Positions 10,161-22,605 of a stretch of 64,000 nucleotides of DNA are shown here, piece by piece; within the stretch, counting starts at the first letter, position 1, and the number at the start of each line of letters is the position of its first letter. Source of the DNA: Gambelia wislizenii (Eukaryota > Chordata > Lepidosauria > Squamata > Crotaphytidae); NCBI GenBank assembly GCA_030847615.1, contig JAUMIR010000001.1:384816687-384880686 (forward strand), read 5' to 3'. A model generated the notes under the pieces. The model was given only the letters and a program-made list of their open reading frames with translations, had not been told where the DNA came from and made no database searches. Position numbers and translations under genes: made by a program.

Positions 10161-13100
10161 AAAAACTTGCACAGGCAGCAAGTAAAGGAAACACATGGTC
10201 TTAGATGTCTCTACACTAATGCTCAGAGCATGGGAAATAAGCAAGATGAACTTGAACTCCTTGCACTACAAAACAAATATGATATAATAGGCATTACTGA
10301 AACCTGGCGGGATGAGTCTCATGATTAGAATGTAGGAATAGAGGAGTATAAATTTATAAGAGGAACAGGCCAAACAGGAAAGGAGGAGGAATAGCATTAT
10401 ATATCAGGGATATTTACACCAGTGAAGAGATCCATGACATCAATACTGGAAGCCAGGTGGAGACCATCTGGATAAAAATTAAAGGGGAGGGAAACAACAG
10501 GGATGTTATTGTGGGACTCTACTACAGACCCCCAAGTCAGATAGAGGAATTGGATTATGCCTTTCTAGAACAGATGACCACACATGCAGAAAGGAGAGAT
10601 GTAGTAGTGATGGGTAACTTCAACTATCCTCATATTTCCTGGAAATCTAACTCAAGCAAAACTTCAAGGTCTAGCAAATCTCTTACTTGTGTGGAAGACA
10701 ATTTCATGGTCCAAAAGGTGGAAGAGGCAACAAGGGGGTCAGCTATTTTAGATCTGATCCTAACCAACAGGGATAACCTGGTTAATGGGGTGCAAGTGGT
10801 GGGATCCTTAGGTGAGAGTGATCATGTTCTCCTCGAGTTTGTTATATAATGGAAAGGAGAAGCCAGGCATAGTCAGACACGAATTCTAGACTTTAGGAGA
10901 ACTGATTTCAATAAACTCAGGGAAATACTGGGGGTGATCCCATGGTCAGGAATACTAAAAGAGAAGAGACCTCAAGATGGATGGGACTTTCTCAAAAGGT
11001 AGATACTGAAGGCACAATTTCAAACAGTACCAATGAGGAAGAAAAATGGGAGGTGTCTCAAGAAACTAGGATGGCTGACTAAAGAACTTTCAACAGAGCT
11101 AAGATTAAAACGGAACATGTATAGGAAATGGAAAAAGGGAGAAATCACCAAAGAAGAATTCAAATAGATAGTGAACACATGTAGGAGTAAAATCAGAAAA
11201 GCTAAAGCGTGGAATGAACTCAGGCTCGCTAGAGAGGCTAAGAACAATAAAAAGGGGGTTTGGGGGGGTATGTCCGCAGCAAAAGGAAGAAGAAGGAAAT
11301 GGTAGGGCCACTATGTGGAGAAGATGGCAAAATGCTAACAGGGGACAGAGAAAAGGCAGAATTACTCAACACCTTCTTTGCCTCAGTGTTTTCAGAAAAG
11401 GAAAATGATGATCAACTTGAGGATAATGGAACAGAGGATGCAATAGGGGAAATCCAGCCCAGAATAAATAAAGAGATAGTACAGGAATACCTTTTTAATC
11501 TAAATGAATTTAAATCTCCAAGACCAGATGAACTACGTCCAAGGGTATTAAAAGAGCTGGCAAATGTAATCTCAGATCCATTGGCAATAATCTTTGAGAA
11601 TTCCTGGAGAACAGGAGAAGTCCCAGGAGACTGGAGGAGGGCAAACGTTGTCCCCATCTTCAAAAAAGGGGAAAAAAGAGGATCCCGACAATTATCATCC
11701 AGTTAGACTGACATCAATACCAGGGAAGATTTAGAGCAGATCATTAAACAGAGAGTCTGTGAACATTTAGAAGGCAATGCCATAATCACAAAAAGTCAAC
11801 ATGGGTTTCAGAGAAACAAGTTTTTTTTTTAATTTAGTTATTTATACCCCGCTCTTCAGCCACAAGACTATCAGAGTGGCTTACAAATTTTTTTTTAAGC
11901 ATTAGCAATTTACACATCTACACTGCATTAAACAGTTTCCAATGTATGTTAGCTAATTGCCCCCCGCAAGCTGGGTACTCAATTTACCGACCTACGAAAG
12001 GATGGAAGGCTGTGTGAACCTTGGAGCCCACTGGAATCGAACTTGCAACATGGTGGCTTGCAGTACTGGCATTTAATCTGATCTCTTTTTTTGATAAAAT
12101 TACCAGCTTGGTAGATGAAGGGAACGATGTGGATATCGCATACCTTGATTTCAGTAAGGCCTTTGACAAGGTTCCCCATGACATTCTTGCAAACAAGCTT
12201 GTAATATGTGGGCTAGACAAATTAACTGTTCAATGGATTTGTAATTGGTTGACCGGCCGAACCCAAAGGGTGCTCAGCAGTGGCTCCTCTTCGTCTTGGA
12301 AAGATGTGACCAGTGGGGTGCCATAGGGTTCTGTCCTGGCCCCAGTGCTATTCAACATCTTTATCAATGATTTGGATGAGGGAATTAGGGTCATACTTAT
12401 AAATTTGCAGATGACACCAAATAAGGAGGAGTAGCTAATACCCTAGAGGACAGGATCAAAATTCAAAATGACCTGGATAGACTGGAGAGCTGGGCCAAAG
12501 CTAACAAAATGAAATTCAATACAGAGAAATGTAAGGTACTGCACTTAGGGCGGAGATACCTGGCTGAATGAGACTACATGCGAAAGGGATCTAGGAGTCC
12601 TAGTAGACTACAAGTTGAACATGAGTCAACTGTGTGATGCAACAGCTAAAAAGGCCAATGCGATTTTGGGCTGCATCAATAGAAGTATAGTGTCTAGATC
12701 AAGGGAAGTAATAGTGCTGCTCTATTCTGCCTTGATCAGACCTTACCTAGAATACTGTGTCCAGTTCTGGGCACCACAATTCAAAAAGGATATTGACAAA
12801 TTGGAGCATGTCCAAAGAAGGGCAACTAAAATGGTGAAAGGTCTGGAAACCATTACTTATGTGGAGAGACTTAGGGAGCTGGGTATGTTTAGCCTGGAAA
12901 AAAGACGGTTAAGGGGCGATATGATAGCCCTATTTAAGTATTTGAAGGGGTGTCACATTGAGGATGGAGCAAGCTTGTTTTTTGCTGCTCCAGAGACTAG
13001 AACACGGAGCAATGGATGCAAGCTCCAGGAACAGAGATTCCACCTCAACATGAGGAGGAACTTTTTGACAGTAAGAGCTGTTCGGCAGTGGAACACACTC

Positions 13101-13254
13101 CCTCAGAGCTTGGTGGGGTCTCCTTCCTTGAGGTCTTTAAACAGAGGCTGGATGGCCATCTGTCAGGGATGCTTTGATTGTGACTCCTGCATGGCAGGGG
13201 GTTGGACTGGATGGCCTTTTTGGTCTCTTCCAACTCTACAATTCTATGATTCTA
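10161..13254 (+). pseudogene. CR1 LINE ORF2 remnant: endonuclease, reverse transcriptase, 3' end
   Basis: The endonuclease part is readable: 'IIGITETW' with the catalytic E near 10,290, 'VIVGLYYRPPS' at 10,507, 'VVMGNFNYPHISW' at 10,603 (usual GDFN, so D is lost) and 'LGESDHVLLEF' at 10,810. RT blocks follow: 'FFASVFSEKEN' (11,370), 'FKSPRPDELRPRVLKEL' (11,510), 'YLDFSKAFDKVPHDIL' (12,140, motif A), 'SGVP.GSVLAPVLFNIFINDL' (12,312, motif B). The YADD block near 12,405 is frameshifted and damaged. The C-terminal part is open at 12,615-13,316 with 'LGCINRSIVSRS' and 'LEYCVQFWAP'. The element ends at 13,254 with the CR1 terminal 'attctatgattcta'. Many stops and frameshifts, plus a SINE insertion, make it inactive. 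Confidence 0.9.
11821..12072 (-). mobile_element. SINE inserted in CR1 ORF2
   Basis: Same family as 6,647-6,915: poly-T start, 'tatttataccccgctcttcagcc', 'caatttaccgacctacgaaaggatgg' (split here as shorter landmarks), complement of a B box 'ggaatcgaact' near 12,033. It lies between the CR1 codons for QRNK and for LISFFDKIT; about ten bases of CR1 are missing at the junction. Confidence 0.75.
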
Positions 13255-15235
13255 AGTGGGTGATAAGTTACAATAACCCTTGGCAGCAAGGCAATTTGCA
13301 CTACTGCTTGAAGTAATGGTTTATTTTCTAAAATTTGGATATGTATGCAAAAATGCAAATCAAGCTTCACTGGTTTTTATCATTCATTCCACTGATTCTT
13401 CTGTCACTCACTTAAAATTAGCCTTGCAATTACCACCATTAAACTTCTTTTGCTACAAAGGAAAAGTGTACTTGAATGTTCTAATAATAGTAAGCATCAA
13501 TTGTATATACTGATTGCCTTAATAAAGATATTCCTTATTATACCTTTGACACTCCTGGGACCTCTTATAATTATCTGATTCCACAGCCTTACCAATGTAA
13601 GCACAACTGGAAATTTTCTAATTAGTTCCAATTATTTTTCCTAGAATTGCATTCTGTTTTGAATGATGTTATAGCTTTTTCATTAAAAAGGTAGATCTTA
13701 TTGCTATTATTCTTTTTAACTGTACACATAATCTTGTACCACCTATATGCCACCAATTGCCTTAGGCAATGACATAATTTACTCTATGTGGAACACAAGG
13801 TTTTAATAGTGTCTTTAATGTGACAGCTTTACATCTCAGAATATGCATGATGACTATGCATGATGACAACAACCCAGCTGGACTTTCAAAAGTTCTCAGA
13901 GTTTTTGTATTTGAAGGCTATTTTTTTCATTCTAGGAATAGCAAATAAACTGACAGCAGCTATTGTCTTATTAAGAGATGATCTGTCTATTCAACCCATA
14001 GGCATAGCTGTGAATGTGAAGAACAGCCTAACAGCTAAAGAACCCTTCTTAATAACTTCCAACATTTCACAGATTAAAACTGGGACATGTGGCCAAGCAA
14101 TATCAGAGTGTGGTAAAGATGGTATAAGTTATTAATGAGGAAGAACACACAAGCTAGTTTGTTTGCAGTCTGCAGCTGCTGTTTGCAGCACTTTGCATTT
14201 GTCTGCGCCTAGTGGGAAGACATGATTTCATTCCTCCCTATCCTCTTCCTCCTGCTGAATTGATTGAGTTCAACTACCTTTGCACTTTGAAATCAGTTTG
14301 TAGCAATTGAAGTAAGCTGAGGACAAAGGAGGAGGAGGAGGGAACTGGGATATTTTCAAAGTAGCTCAAAAAGTGGAATGACAATGGATTAAACTGTATT
14401 GTCCTTGCCAAACCATTACAGTTGGAGGATACTCTTCTTTTCCTTCCTTGCTCTCTCTAGCTGGTCCATAACTTGCATCATGTTATCCATTACCTTCAGG
14501 GGGTGCAAGTGCATAACACTGTTAGACATAGTATACTTTTTACGCTGGCATGTACAAAGCTGTCAATTTTTGCCCCATTTTTTATCCCAATATTATGCAT
14601 GCTGTGACCCCTTTTTGTATCATATGCCAAAACATTTTTTTTGTAAAGGTGTACATGAAAATTCACTTGTACACTTCTAATGTACATATTTTGGGATGCA
14701 ACTTTGGTTAGGATATGGACTTTTGCAAATCATTCCCCCCTAAGAGAATTGATTTTTCTCCAGTATTTTCATGAATACCAATCAGGCTCCTTGGTATATA
14801 GGAGATCTCAGGGAGATGAAACAGGAAGGACAATGACTGGAGAGCAGATGGCAGAAGACTCTGCTGATATCTGACAAAACATGATATAGGGAACATCTTT
14901 GTTCCTAAAGGATGGCAATATGGGCAGCAAAGAAAGCCTTCCTCTCTGCTCATATTGTGTCTTATTCACATCCAGCTGAACTATTCAGGGTGGTGAGAAG
15001 TTTAACTCAGGCACCCTTCCCCCTGAATCCAATTCTAGAGCCATTAGCAGTTCACTGTGATGCTTTTAATAATCACAGATAAAATCTCTCAGATAAGAGC
15101 TGACATAGACACTGTCATTATAGCTAGAGTTGAAAATGGGGTGTCTAGCAACTGTGTGAGTAGGATTAGTATACTGGATCAGTTTCAATTGGTGAGTACG
15201 GTACCACCGATATGGACCAGCTGCTGGGGCAAGTA
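13255..15235. other. Unannotated stretch, nothing recognised
   Basis: AT-rich, unique-looking sequence with short chance frames. No transposon ends, splice-bounded exon or RNA gene that I can support. Confidence 0.35.
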
Positions 15236-15430
15236 GAATCATAGAATCATAGAGTTGGAAGAGACTATGAGAGCTATCCAGTCCAACCCCTGCCTTGCAG
15301 GAATACACAATAAAATCACTCCAATAGATGGTCATCCAGCCTTTAAACATCCAAAGAAGGAAACTCTACCATACTCCAAGGTGGCTTGTCCTCTCAATTC
15401 CTTACCTTCTTTGCTGGTTGTACAGGGAGG
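15236..15430 (-). mobile_element. CR1 LINE 3' end (truncated)
   Basis: Opens with 'agaatcatagaatcatagag' and 'ttggaagagactatgag', the complement of the CR1 terminus, then the 'atggtcatccagcc' block. About 190 bp. Confidence 0.85.
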
Positions 15431-15455
15431 AGATGCAATTAGATCTCAAATATAA

Positions 15456-16163
15456 TCTATATATATAATTTTCTTGGGTATGTTGCCACTCCCAGTGTGC
15501 TGATTGGCCACTTAGGAAACCTACCCAACCAATCATAGTGCTCTGTTGGCTGGCCAATCAGCAGCGTGAGGGCATTTTTCAACACCACCTTCTTGGCCTA
15601 AAGCCACATCTTTGTCCACTGAGCTGCTGTAACTAAATTCTCACCCAGCTCCCATTGCTGTCTTAATATGCATGCATGGGGGGGGGATGATGTTGCTTTC
15701 TATGCATCCCTTACCCTCTTCTTTCTTCTTTTCCCTCCTGTCCTACCTTGCAGGGTAGGTTTTTCACCCCTTCCTCTGCTCTTCACCCCTTCTGCACACA
15801 AAAACCTGAGCCCTTTCCCCCCTCCTTCTGTCAGGGTAATATTGCTTTATGTGCAAAAGGAAAAATGTTGGAGCAACAGACCACTGACTAGCACAGCTGA
15901 AGTGGGTTTGTTCACAGCTGCAACTAGGCAGAGGGATGACTAGCAAACACTCCTATATAGCCAAAGCACACACTGCATTGTGTGTGGGTTGGTGTCATGG
16001 GAAAAGAGGAGTGTTGCTGTTCAGTTTGTTAATGAGGTTTGCTATACTGTGTTTGTTTCTACTAAAACTGAAGATAAAGACCTCCAGATATTTCTGGATG
16101 AACCTTGCTGCCTGTAAGTCTATTTGTGTGTGAAAGTGGGCAGAGCTGTGGAACAGCTGCTAG
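15456..16163 (+). mobile_element. Helitron-like non-autonomous element (right end uncertain)
   Basis: It begins with TC after an A (AA|TCTATATATATAATTTTC). The following 45 bases ('cttgggtatgttgcc', 'cagtgtgctgattggcc') also occur at the right end of 61,432-61,890 in reverse orientation. Helitrons start with TC and end with a hairpin plus CTAG/CTRR. A candidate 3' end is the hairpin agctgt-gga-acagct at 16,145-16,158 followed by CTAG at 16,160-16,163, but the next base is C rather than the expected T, so the right end is a guess. Confidence 0.45.
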
Positions 16164-19100
16164 CTGAAGCCTTACTTAATAATTTAATTAATAACTTAAT
16201 CCTGTAATTATGTTAATGCTGAAAGCCCAACTAAAGTCAATAAACTGCAGTTAACATAAATTTAATTAGGTTACTCCTTTTCATTAAAAATTTTTGAACT
16301 TAAGTTTTAAAATTTAGTTCATTTGTAACACTGTAATATACCTATGAAAATCTTCACAATTAAATTTCCATGCAAACCTAACTCTACTGTGGCAAGAGCT
16401 ATTGAGATTTGTTGTATACCCAATCATTTAATAAATTGCTCTGGACTGAAGCTAAAAAAAAAAAAAAGGCTGATTTCTTTGGTTGATTGTTTATTTGGTT
16501 GGTAGGTGGCTTTTGAGTTGTTGGACACAAGCGCTTACATGAACAATCTTGATTATCACATAGATTCATGTTCAGAATAGAAATCTTTCTGTTCAAGGTC
16601 ACTGAAACTAGCCCATGGCCAGAAATCAATAACCTTATAGTTAAAATAGTACTTTTCTCTACCATGTTTTAAGGACAGTTTTTTATTCCATTCTCTTTAT
16701 CTGTTTGTATTCAGTGCAGCTATTTCATTATTGATACAAAAAGCAATTCAGAATTATATGATTAATTTTAATGTAGATCTTTCTCATCTGAATAATTAAT
16801 GGGAAAGAGGATCATAAACATTCTGAGTCAGTGACTGTAATCAATTAATTATATGTGCCACTGCAATTGCACCAGTCTGTCTGTTACTTCTTCTGTCTCC
16901 TCTTATCTTTGTAGTTGTACTCATTGCTTAATCCCAGAAGGGAAATATGTGTTTAGTCAGGCAATATTTTGAATTCCCCAACCTCCTGTCGTTGTAGTTC
17001 AGGCCTTATCTGGGCATAAGTTTCCACTTTGTTCTATTCAATCTAGAAATCCATCCTACTTTACATACCGGATCTAGTACAAAACGCCCACTGCCTTCAG
17101 GCTCAAGGAAGTTCTATAACGATGCCAATACGAAGGCCGTCTCATGCAAGTATTATTTTTTTAATCACCCTTCAAGAAAAAGACAGAATTATTTTCCAGG
17201 TAGCAGAAAATAACGCTGCTGCCTTACAGGAAAACACCCAACACAATGAATGGTTTTGTTTGCTGTATAGTATTAGGTCTGGAGTTTTTAATGTTTACAG
17301 TGTTTTGTTCTTTAGTTGAGAGTTCATAGCAATGATGCCTCTCACAGTAACCCAGCAGTTCAGGAGGGCCTGATTTTCAACAACTGCTGCTGCTCCCTCC
17401 TTGTCTGCTCCCAGAACTGCATTTTTTGCAAGTTTTATTTTTGTTTCAGTATTGCTGCAGTCTTCTGTCTCTAGCCTCATGCCTACCCCCCCATTCACTC
17501 AGACATATCAAAATAGCCAATGAGATGTGGGCACAAGAACCAGGGAAGGACAGATTGAATAAAACAGCCAATGAGATATGCATGTTCCCTGATTCCAATG
17601 GCTCCCTAGGAATTCTCAGAGAGATTGACAGAGTTTTTGGCTTGAGCTGTGTTTCCCTCTGTCATCATGTGCTGGAATCCTCACCTCCCTCCATCTCCAA
17701 CACTTGTAAGGCTATGCCTCAGGAAAATCCTGAGGAGGTAGAGGTGATGCATTCAGAGGAACAAGAGATACAGTCACCAGAGCTGTGTTGAGAAAGAGTG
17801 TGTTAAAAAATATATCTTTAATAAATTGGACTATATGCTAGATTTAAGTTAAATTAGACTTTAAATTAGATTTTAAGTAGAAAAATAATTATTCCAATCG
17901 GTATGGCCAATATATTTCTGTTAGTTTTTTGGTTATTTATAACTGAGGCCTTAATAAATTTAATGAACAATGGGTTCATTAAAAATTGCTACATAGAAGG
18001 TCTGTGGCTTGCGAACTGAGGATAGGCGCAATGAGATTCTGGGCCTGCATATGAGTTGCAGGAAACTCATATCTGTAATGAACAACAGCAGAGCTGGTGT
18101 CAGAGGTTGTGGATGCAAGGACCTTCTGTATGGTCATATGGGGAGTGTGGTGGTTGGGGAGTAGGGGCTTTGTTTAGGGCCAGGAACAATTTGACCATTG
18201 ATTTCGTGTTAGAAGTAGTTGGGGGAGGTTGGCGGTGGTGGATTTTAGTATGGAGGAAAAGCAGAAAGATGGAAGAGTAGAAAAGAAGGCTCTACCATCA
18301 GGTTCTTAATCTGAGGGGAAGGAAACCATGGACCACAGAGGATGAGCAGACTTGTCCTCATCTGAAATGTAAAAAGGCTGAGATTTTGAGTGGCGTGGCA
18401 CAAAAGATGATCAGGCATTTTGCCCAGGACTGCCTGAGCACCCGGGAAACATGGGAGATGGTCCAGGTCCTGGATTGGCCAGATTTGGCACAACAGGTTT
18501 AGGAGACAGTGATTTGGGGGACCGAATCTCTAGAGGGTGTTAGGGGACCCAGAAAGTCAGTGGGTCAAAAGAGGAAGAGGAAGGAGTCTGGTTCCCTGGC
18601 TGTGAGTTTTTGGACAGTACCCTGGTCCTCGGTATGCCTGGCAAACCTCTATGTGATGTTGGGATTATTTTTCCAAAGACAAAGGGAGGTAAAGAGTCAA
18701 AATCTGCAAGATATAAAAAGCACTGCTTATTATGTTAAGAACATAATTGAAAATTTAGCTCTGAGTGAAAAGAAATTGCCAAACCATCATTGGGAAAAAT
18801 TTTGGCCGTGGTTTAATGAGACAACCCCAGCAATAACTTAAGGGATAGCTTTAAATAAATATTTTTATTATTATTATTATTATTGTATTTTGTATTGTTT
18901 TGTATTATTATTTTTATTAATCTTTTATTATTATTTTTCTTTTCCAAATATGTATACTTGTAATGTGTAAATATAATGTTCATTGGAAAAGGAAAAAAGA
19001 GTGATTATAGTGTGTTTAGATTAAGAGGAAAAATGTATTAGTGTTAGGATAGATAGTTTTATTTTTGAATGAGTAAGAAAAGAGGAAAACTTTTTTTTTT

Positions 19101-19719
19101 TGCTTTATTGTGATGGCCTTTTGCAGTCGAGTGTATTTTTCAGTAGAATGGTCTTATTCCAATAAACAAATTCCTAAACCCCCATCCCCACTTTCATCTC
19201 TCCAGCAGGAGAGGTGTCATTTGCACGCTGCTACTCCAAGTGAGTCCTGTGGCCTGGTTTGAGGAAAGAAAAGACTTCTGCTACCCACTGCTTGAGTAAT
19301 GTACATTTATGTCTACTTACTTTAATTTCCTCACAGACTCAGAGGTAATGTTATTCTCTGCAAAAACACCAATCTGTTTCAAAGGGATGGCTGCAGAAAT
19401 TCTCTAAGGATTTATTTTCTTTTACTCATTGTGGGTTTACCACTGAAGGAAGGCTACAGAATCCTTGAATAATGTAATGGTGATGTTTACAACTATGTTT
19501 ACAACTATTCACACCATTTACATTTGCAATCCTAGATGTTCTTTTCCTAAAAATATTTAAGTCCCATGGGGTTCAGTTGGTCTTAAATTCCCAAGTAACA
19601 AAGCATCAGATTGTGGCAGAAAATTGCTTTGTAATGCCAACAGCATAACTGTAAGAAGTAATCCCTATCATGTCCAGTTGGCTTATTTGCACATAAGTAT
19701 ACATATGTGTGGAGTCTTA
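16164..19719. other. Unannotated stretch with unrecognised open frames
   Basis: Two + strand frames stand out but match nothing I know: 17,426-17,791 (121 codons) and 18,509-18,841 (110 codons, preceded in another frame by an open stretch from about 18,340). The second could be a fragment of a retroelement gag-like or ORF1-like protein; this is a guess. Short (ATT)n runs lie at 18,862-18,887. The rest is AT-rich without recognisable elements. Confidence 0.3.
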
Positions 19720-20057
19720 GGACTTTATCAGACACTCTTTAAAAACCCCGTGGAGGTTGGGAGCAGGATGCCACTGTCCTGATTCTGGCAGTTGATACCA
19801 CACACCCCGTCCTCCTCCCCTCCTTCCTCCATGCTTCCTCCTTGCTGGAGTGATGGGAAAGGCGCTGCTTTTTATTGACTGAAACTTCCATCAATGAAAA
19901 ATGGCACCTTTTTTGTCCCTCCAGAATGGACGAATCATGGAGTAAGGATGGGAGGAGGATGGGGCATGCGGTATCAACTACTAGAAATGGGACAGCAGCG
20001 TCCTCCTCCTGACCTTCGTGGCTTTTGTTTTTGTTTTAAGAGCATATGATAAAGTCC
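19720..20057. mobile_element. Foldback miniature element (about 340 bp)
   Basis: Ends GGACTTTATCAGACACTC and ATGATAAAGTCC are inverted copies. The interior is a long imperfect palindrome (gaggttgggagcaggatg... against ...gtcctcctcctgacctt) with the centre at 'attgactgaaacttccatcaat'. The same plan is seen at 20,456-20,781. Left flank is TTA, right flank TAA, so the duplication is imperfect. Confidence 0.65.
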
Positions 20058-20455
20058 TAACAATATAAATCAGAATAGCCAGTCTAGAATCAGAGATGGC
20101 TCATAGAGAAAACAAATGAAAAATGTGTTAAGAAGGGAGGTGTTAATTTGCCATCTCATGTTACTTTCCTGGATCCCTTTAAGGCAAATCATACATCCTT
20201 CCTCTGCTGATTTTTGCATTTATACTTGTTATCCCATGAAATCTTATCAAAGAGAAGATTGGTTTGCAATCCCTTTGCTTAGCTACAGAAGTTCCTATAG
20301 TTGGTTTTATACACAGAGGTAAGATAGTAGACAATATGGAAATGGGGCCTCATGATGATGCCCTTTCCCCTACAAAGTGAGCATACCTGAAAATAGCTTC
20401 AGCAACAGAGAAAAGAAACAAATGTCTAAGCATAATAATTTACACAGAAGACTTA
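20058..20455. other. Unannotated stretch, nothing recognised
   Basis: About 400 bases of AT-rich spacer between two related foldback elements. Confidence 0.35.
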
Positions 20456-20781
20456 GGACTTTTTCAAATTGGGGGGGGGGGGAACCTGAGGAGGTCAGGA
20501 GAAGAACGGCACTGTCTTGCTTGCAACACTCCATTTCAGATGATGCCGTCCTCCTCCTGACTTTCCCCTGTGCTTCCTCTGTGCTGCGGGCATGAGAAAT
20601 GTGCTGCTTGTATTGACGGAAAACCCCCATCAATAAAAAGTGGTGCCTGCAGCATGGAGGAAGCATTGGGGAAGGTTGGGAGGAGGACGGCACCATCTGA
20701 AACGGAGCTCTATAGGTGAGACAGCACCGTTCTTCTCCCAACCTCCTCGTGGGGAGGGGGTTCCCCCATTTGAAAAAGTCC
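20456..20781. mobile_element. Foldback miniature element with TTA duplication
   Basis: Ends GGACTTTTTCAAATTGGGG and CCCCATTTGAAAAAGTCC are inverted copies, flanked by TTA (20,453-20,455) and TTA (20,782-20,784). The two halves are complementary almost throughout, with the centre near 20,615-20,630. The overlapping open frames on both strands (20,370-20,834) are mirror products of this palindrome, not genes. Confidence 0.75.
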
Positions 20782-21082
20782 TTAGAAAAAAAGACAATAA
20801 GAGAAAGAGAAGAGGCAATCTGTCTGCTAACTGAACTTCATTTTATTCACTTATGCATAGTTAGACTGGTGCAAAAGTGCTTAAGATCAAGCCTTCTGGT
20901 TTGTGATATTTTAACAATATGGTCACATAATAAATATCCAGGATGAGTCTCCCTTATCCAGAATGCCAAAATCCAAAAATATTCCAAAATCCAAAATTGT
21001 CCACATGAGTGGTTGAGATAGTGAAACCTTGTTTTCTGATGATTCAATGTACACAACCATTGTTTCATGCACAAAATTAGTA

Positions 21083-21141
21083 GCATGGCAGGGGGTTGGA
21101 CTGGATGGCCCTTGAGGTCTCTTCCAACTCTATGATTCTAA
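21083..21141 (+). mobile_element. CR1 LINE 3' terminus (very short)
   Basis: 'ggcagggggttggactggat' followed by 'ctcttccaactctatgattc' is the last 55 or so bases of CR1 in sense orientation, inserted in the Tigger-like element. Confidence 0.8.
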
Positions 21142-21237
21142 TACTGTGTATAAAATTACCTTCAGGCTATGTGTATAAGGTGTATATAAAACATAATTGA
21201 ATTTCATATTTAAACTTGGATACCATCGCCAAGATTT

Positions 21238-21490
21238 AGATCCCGGCCTCAGGGGATCCTGGCCTCTTTTAGTCCACTGGCCATTTATTGTATTTTATTG
21301 TATTTATTGTTTTTTAAATGTGATTTTAGATCAGTTGGTTTTAATTTATAATTGTTTAATATTTTTTATGGGGGAGGGTGGGGGTGGAGGGTGTTTGGGG
21401 ATTTTATCTGTATTGTATTTTAATTTTTGTAAGCCGCCCCGATTGTTTTGACAGTGGGGCGGGGTATAAATAAATATTATTATTATTATT
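21238..21490 (+). mobile_element. L2-type LINE 3' untranslated end with (ATT)n tail
   Basis: Carries the 'gtaagccgccccgattg' and 'ggggcggggtataaataaat' blocks typical of L2-type 3' ends, followed by ATT repeats. The flanks AAGATTT (21,231-21,237) and AAGATTT (21,491-21,497) are a perfect 7-bp target duplication. 5'-truncated, no coding part. Confidence 0.8.
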
Positions 21491-21577
21491 AAGATTTCTC
21501 ATTATGTATATGCAAGCATTCCAAAATCCAAAATACCTCTGGTCCCAAGCATTTTGCATAAGGGAGACTCAACCTAT

Positions 21578-22460
21578 ACTTTGAAAAAGCCAAGTGCTCT
21601 TTTTTCAGGCATTAGATTGTTCACTCTGATATACATGCAATTTTATTGTCTGTATCAGGACTGCCTGAACAACAGGGTGACCTAGTGCACTGAACATAGT
21701 CCATCAGCAATGCATGGCAATTAACTGTGGACTTCATGGGCCTTCTAGTTTACCTGCCTTCTATAGATTGTTAAAAACAGCAGGTTGCCAAGCAACTAAA
21801 AGGCCATAAGAGATACTTACAGGGCTATATTTAGCTTACTGCCTCATAACTTGTCCAGGCCCAGTCCAAATTTTTAACAGTGTTAAAGTTTGTAACAAGC
21901 AAAACAAAACAAAACATAACAAAAAACAAAAACAAAAAAACCCAAACAAACCAGTATTAGAAGGCAGAAATGTCTGCTGCCATTTAAGTGATAAAGTTTT
22001 GTTGTTGTTATTACTGTTATTAAATTAGCCATGCTTTTATGCTTGAGGGTGTTTTCCCTCTCTCAGACGCTACTTTTTAATCTGATGGAAATCCAATTAA
22101 GTCTGAACATTCTGAAATGAAAGGGCCGCTCTTTGAATTTATGTATAACTGATTTAAACCAACCACTGACTTCATGCTAAGTAAATAAGCTATGAAAGGG
22201 AATGTATGAAATTAGACGCAAATCAGAAACAGATTTGATTTGATTTTTATTCAATAAATAGCTAATATTTAGCATGGGTAGAGCATGGATTTCATTTTGA
22301 CACAGTAAAGTTAAGATTTAATTAATCAGCTTCAAAAAAAAGTATGTATATAGTCACCCATGTGAAAAAATGGCATTTAATGCACAAGAGACTTTTTTCT
22401 TTCTGTCTTCGTACTTGGAATAAAACTGAAGAGGATTTGTTTAGCACATATCTTATATAT
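21578..22460. other. Unannotated stretch, nothing recognised
   Basis: AT-rich, with an A-rich simple tract at 21,899-21,950. No element ends seen. Confidence 0.35.
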
Positions 22461-22605
22461 CAGCAGAACTTAAAATGGTGGTCCATGGACCAGTGCCACC
22501 CCCAAGCCATCTTCTGCTAGTTCCTATGGAATTTCTAGGAAAGAAAGAAACAGTTACAGCCAATGGAGACAAATATGCTAGCCTGGCCAGTTTAGACAAG
22601 GTATG
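22461..22605. mobile_element. hAT-like miniature element, partial
   Basis: 'ggtggtccatggaccagtgcc' and 'cagccaatgg' also occur in the better-defined element at 25,228-25,410. Only the left end (CAGCAGAACTTAAAATGGTGG) is visible. Confidence 0.4.

Larger units (their letters stand above)
20937..21577. mobile_element. pogo/Tigger-like element with two LINE insertions
   Basis: Left end CAGGATGAGTCTCCCTTATCC and right end GCATAAGGGAGACTCAACCTA are inverted copies; the interior has the repeated 'ccaaaatccaaaat' blocks known from Tigger-type MITE families in vertebrates. A partial copy is at 40,241-40,425. Two LINE ends are inserted (21,083-21,141 and 21,238-21,490). Confidence 0.65.

Noticed and set aside
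20370..20946. Open frames of 62-123 codons on both strands
   Set aside because: Products of the palindromic element at 20,456-20,781.
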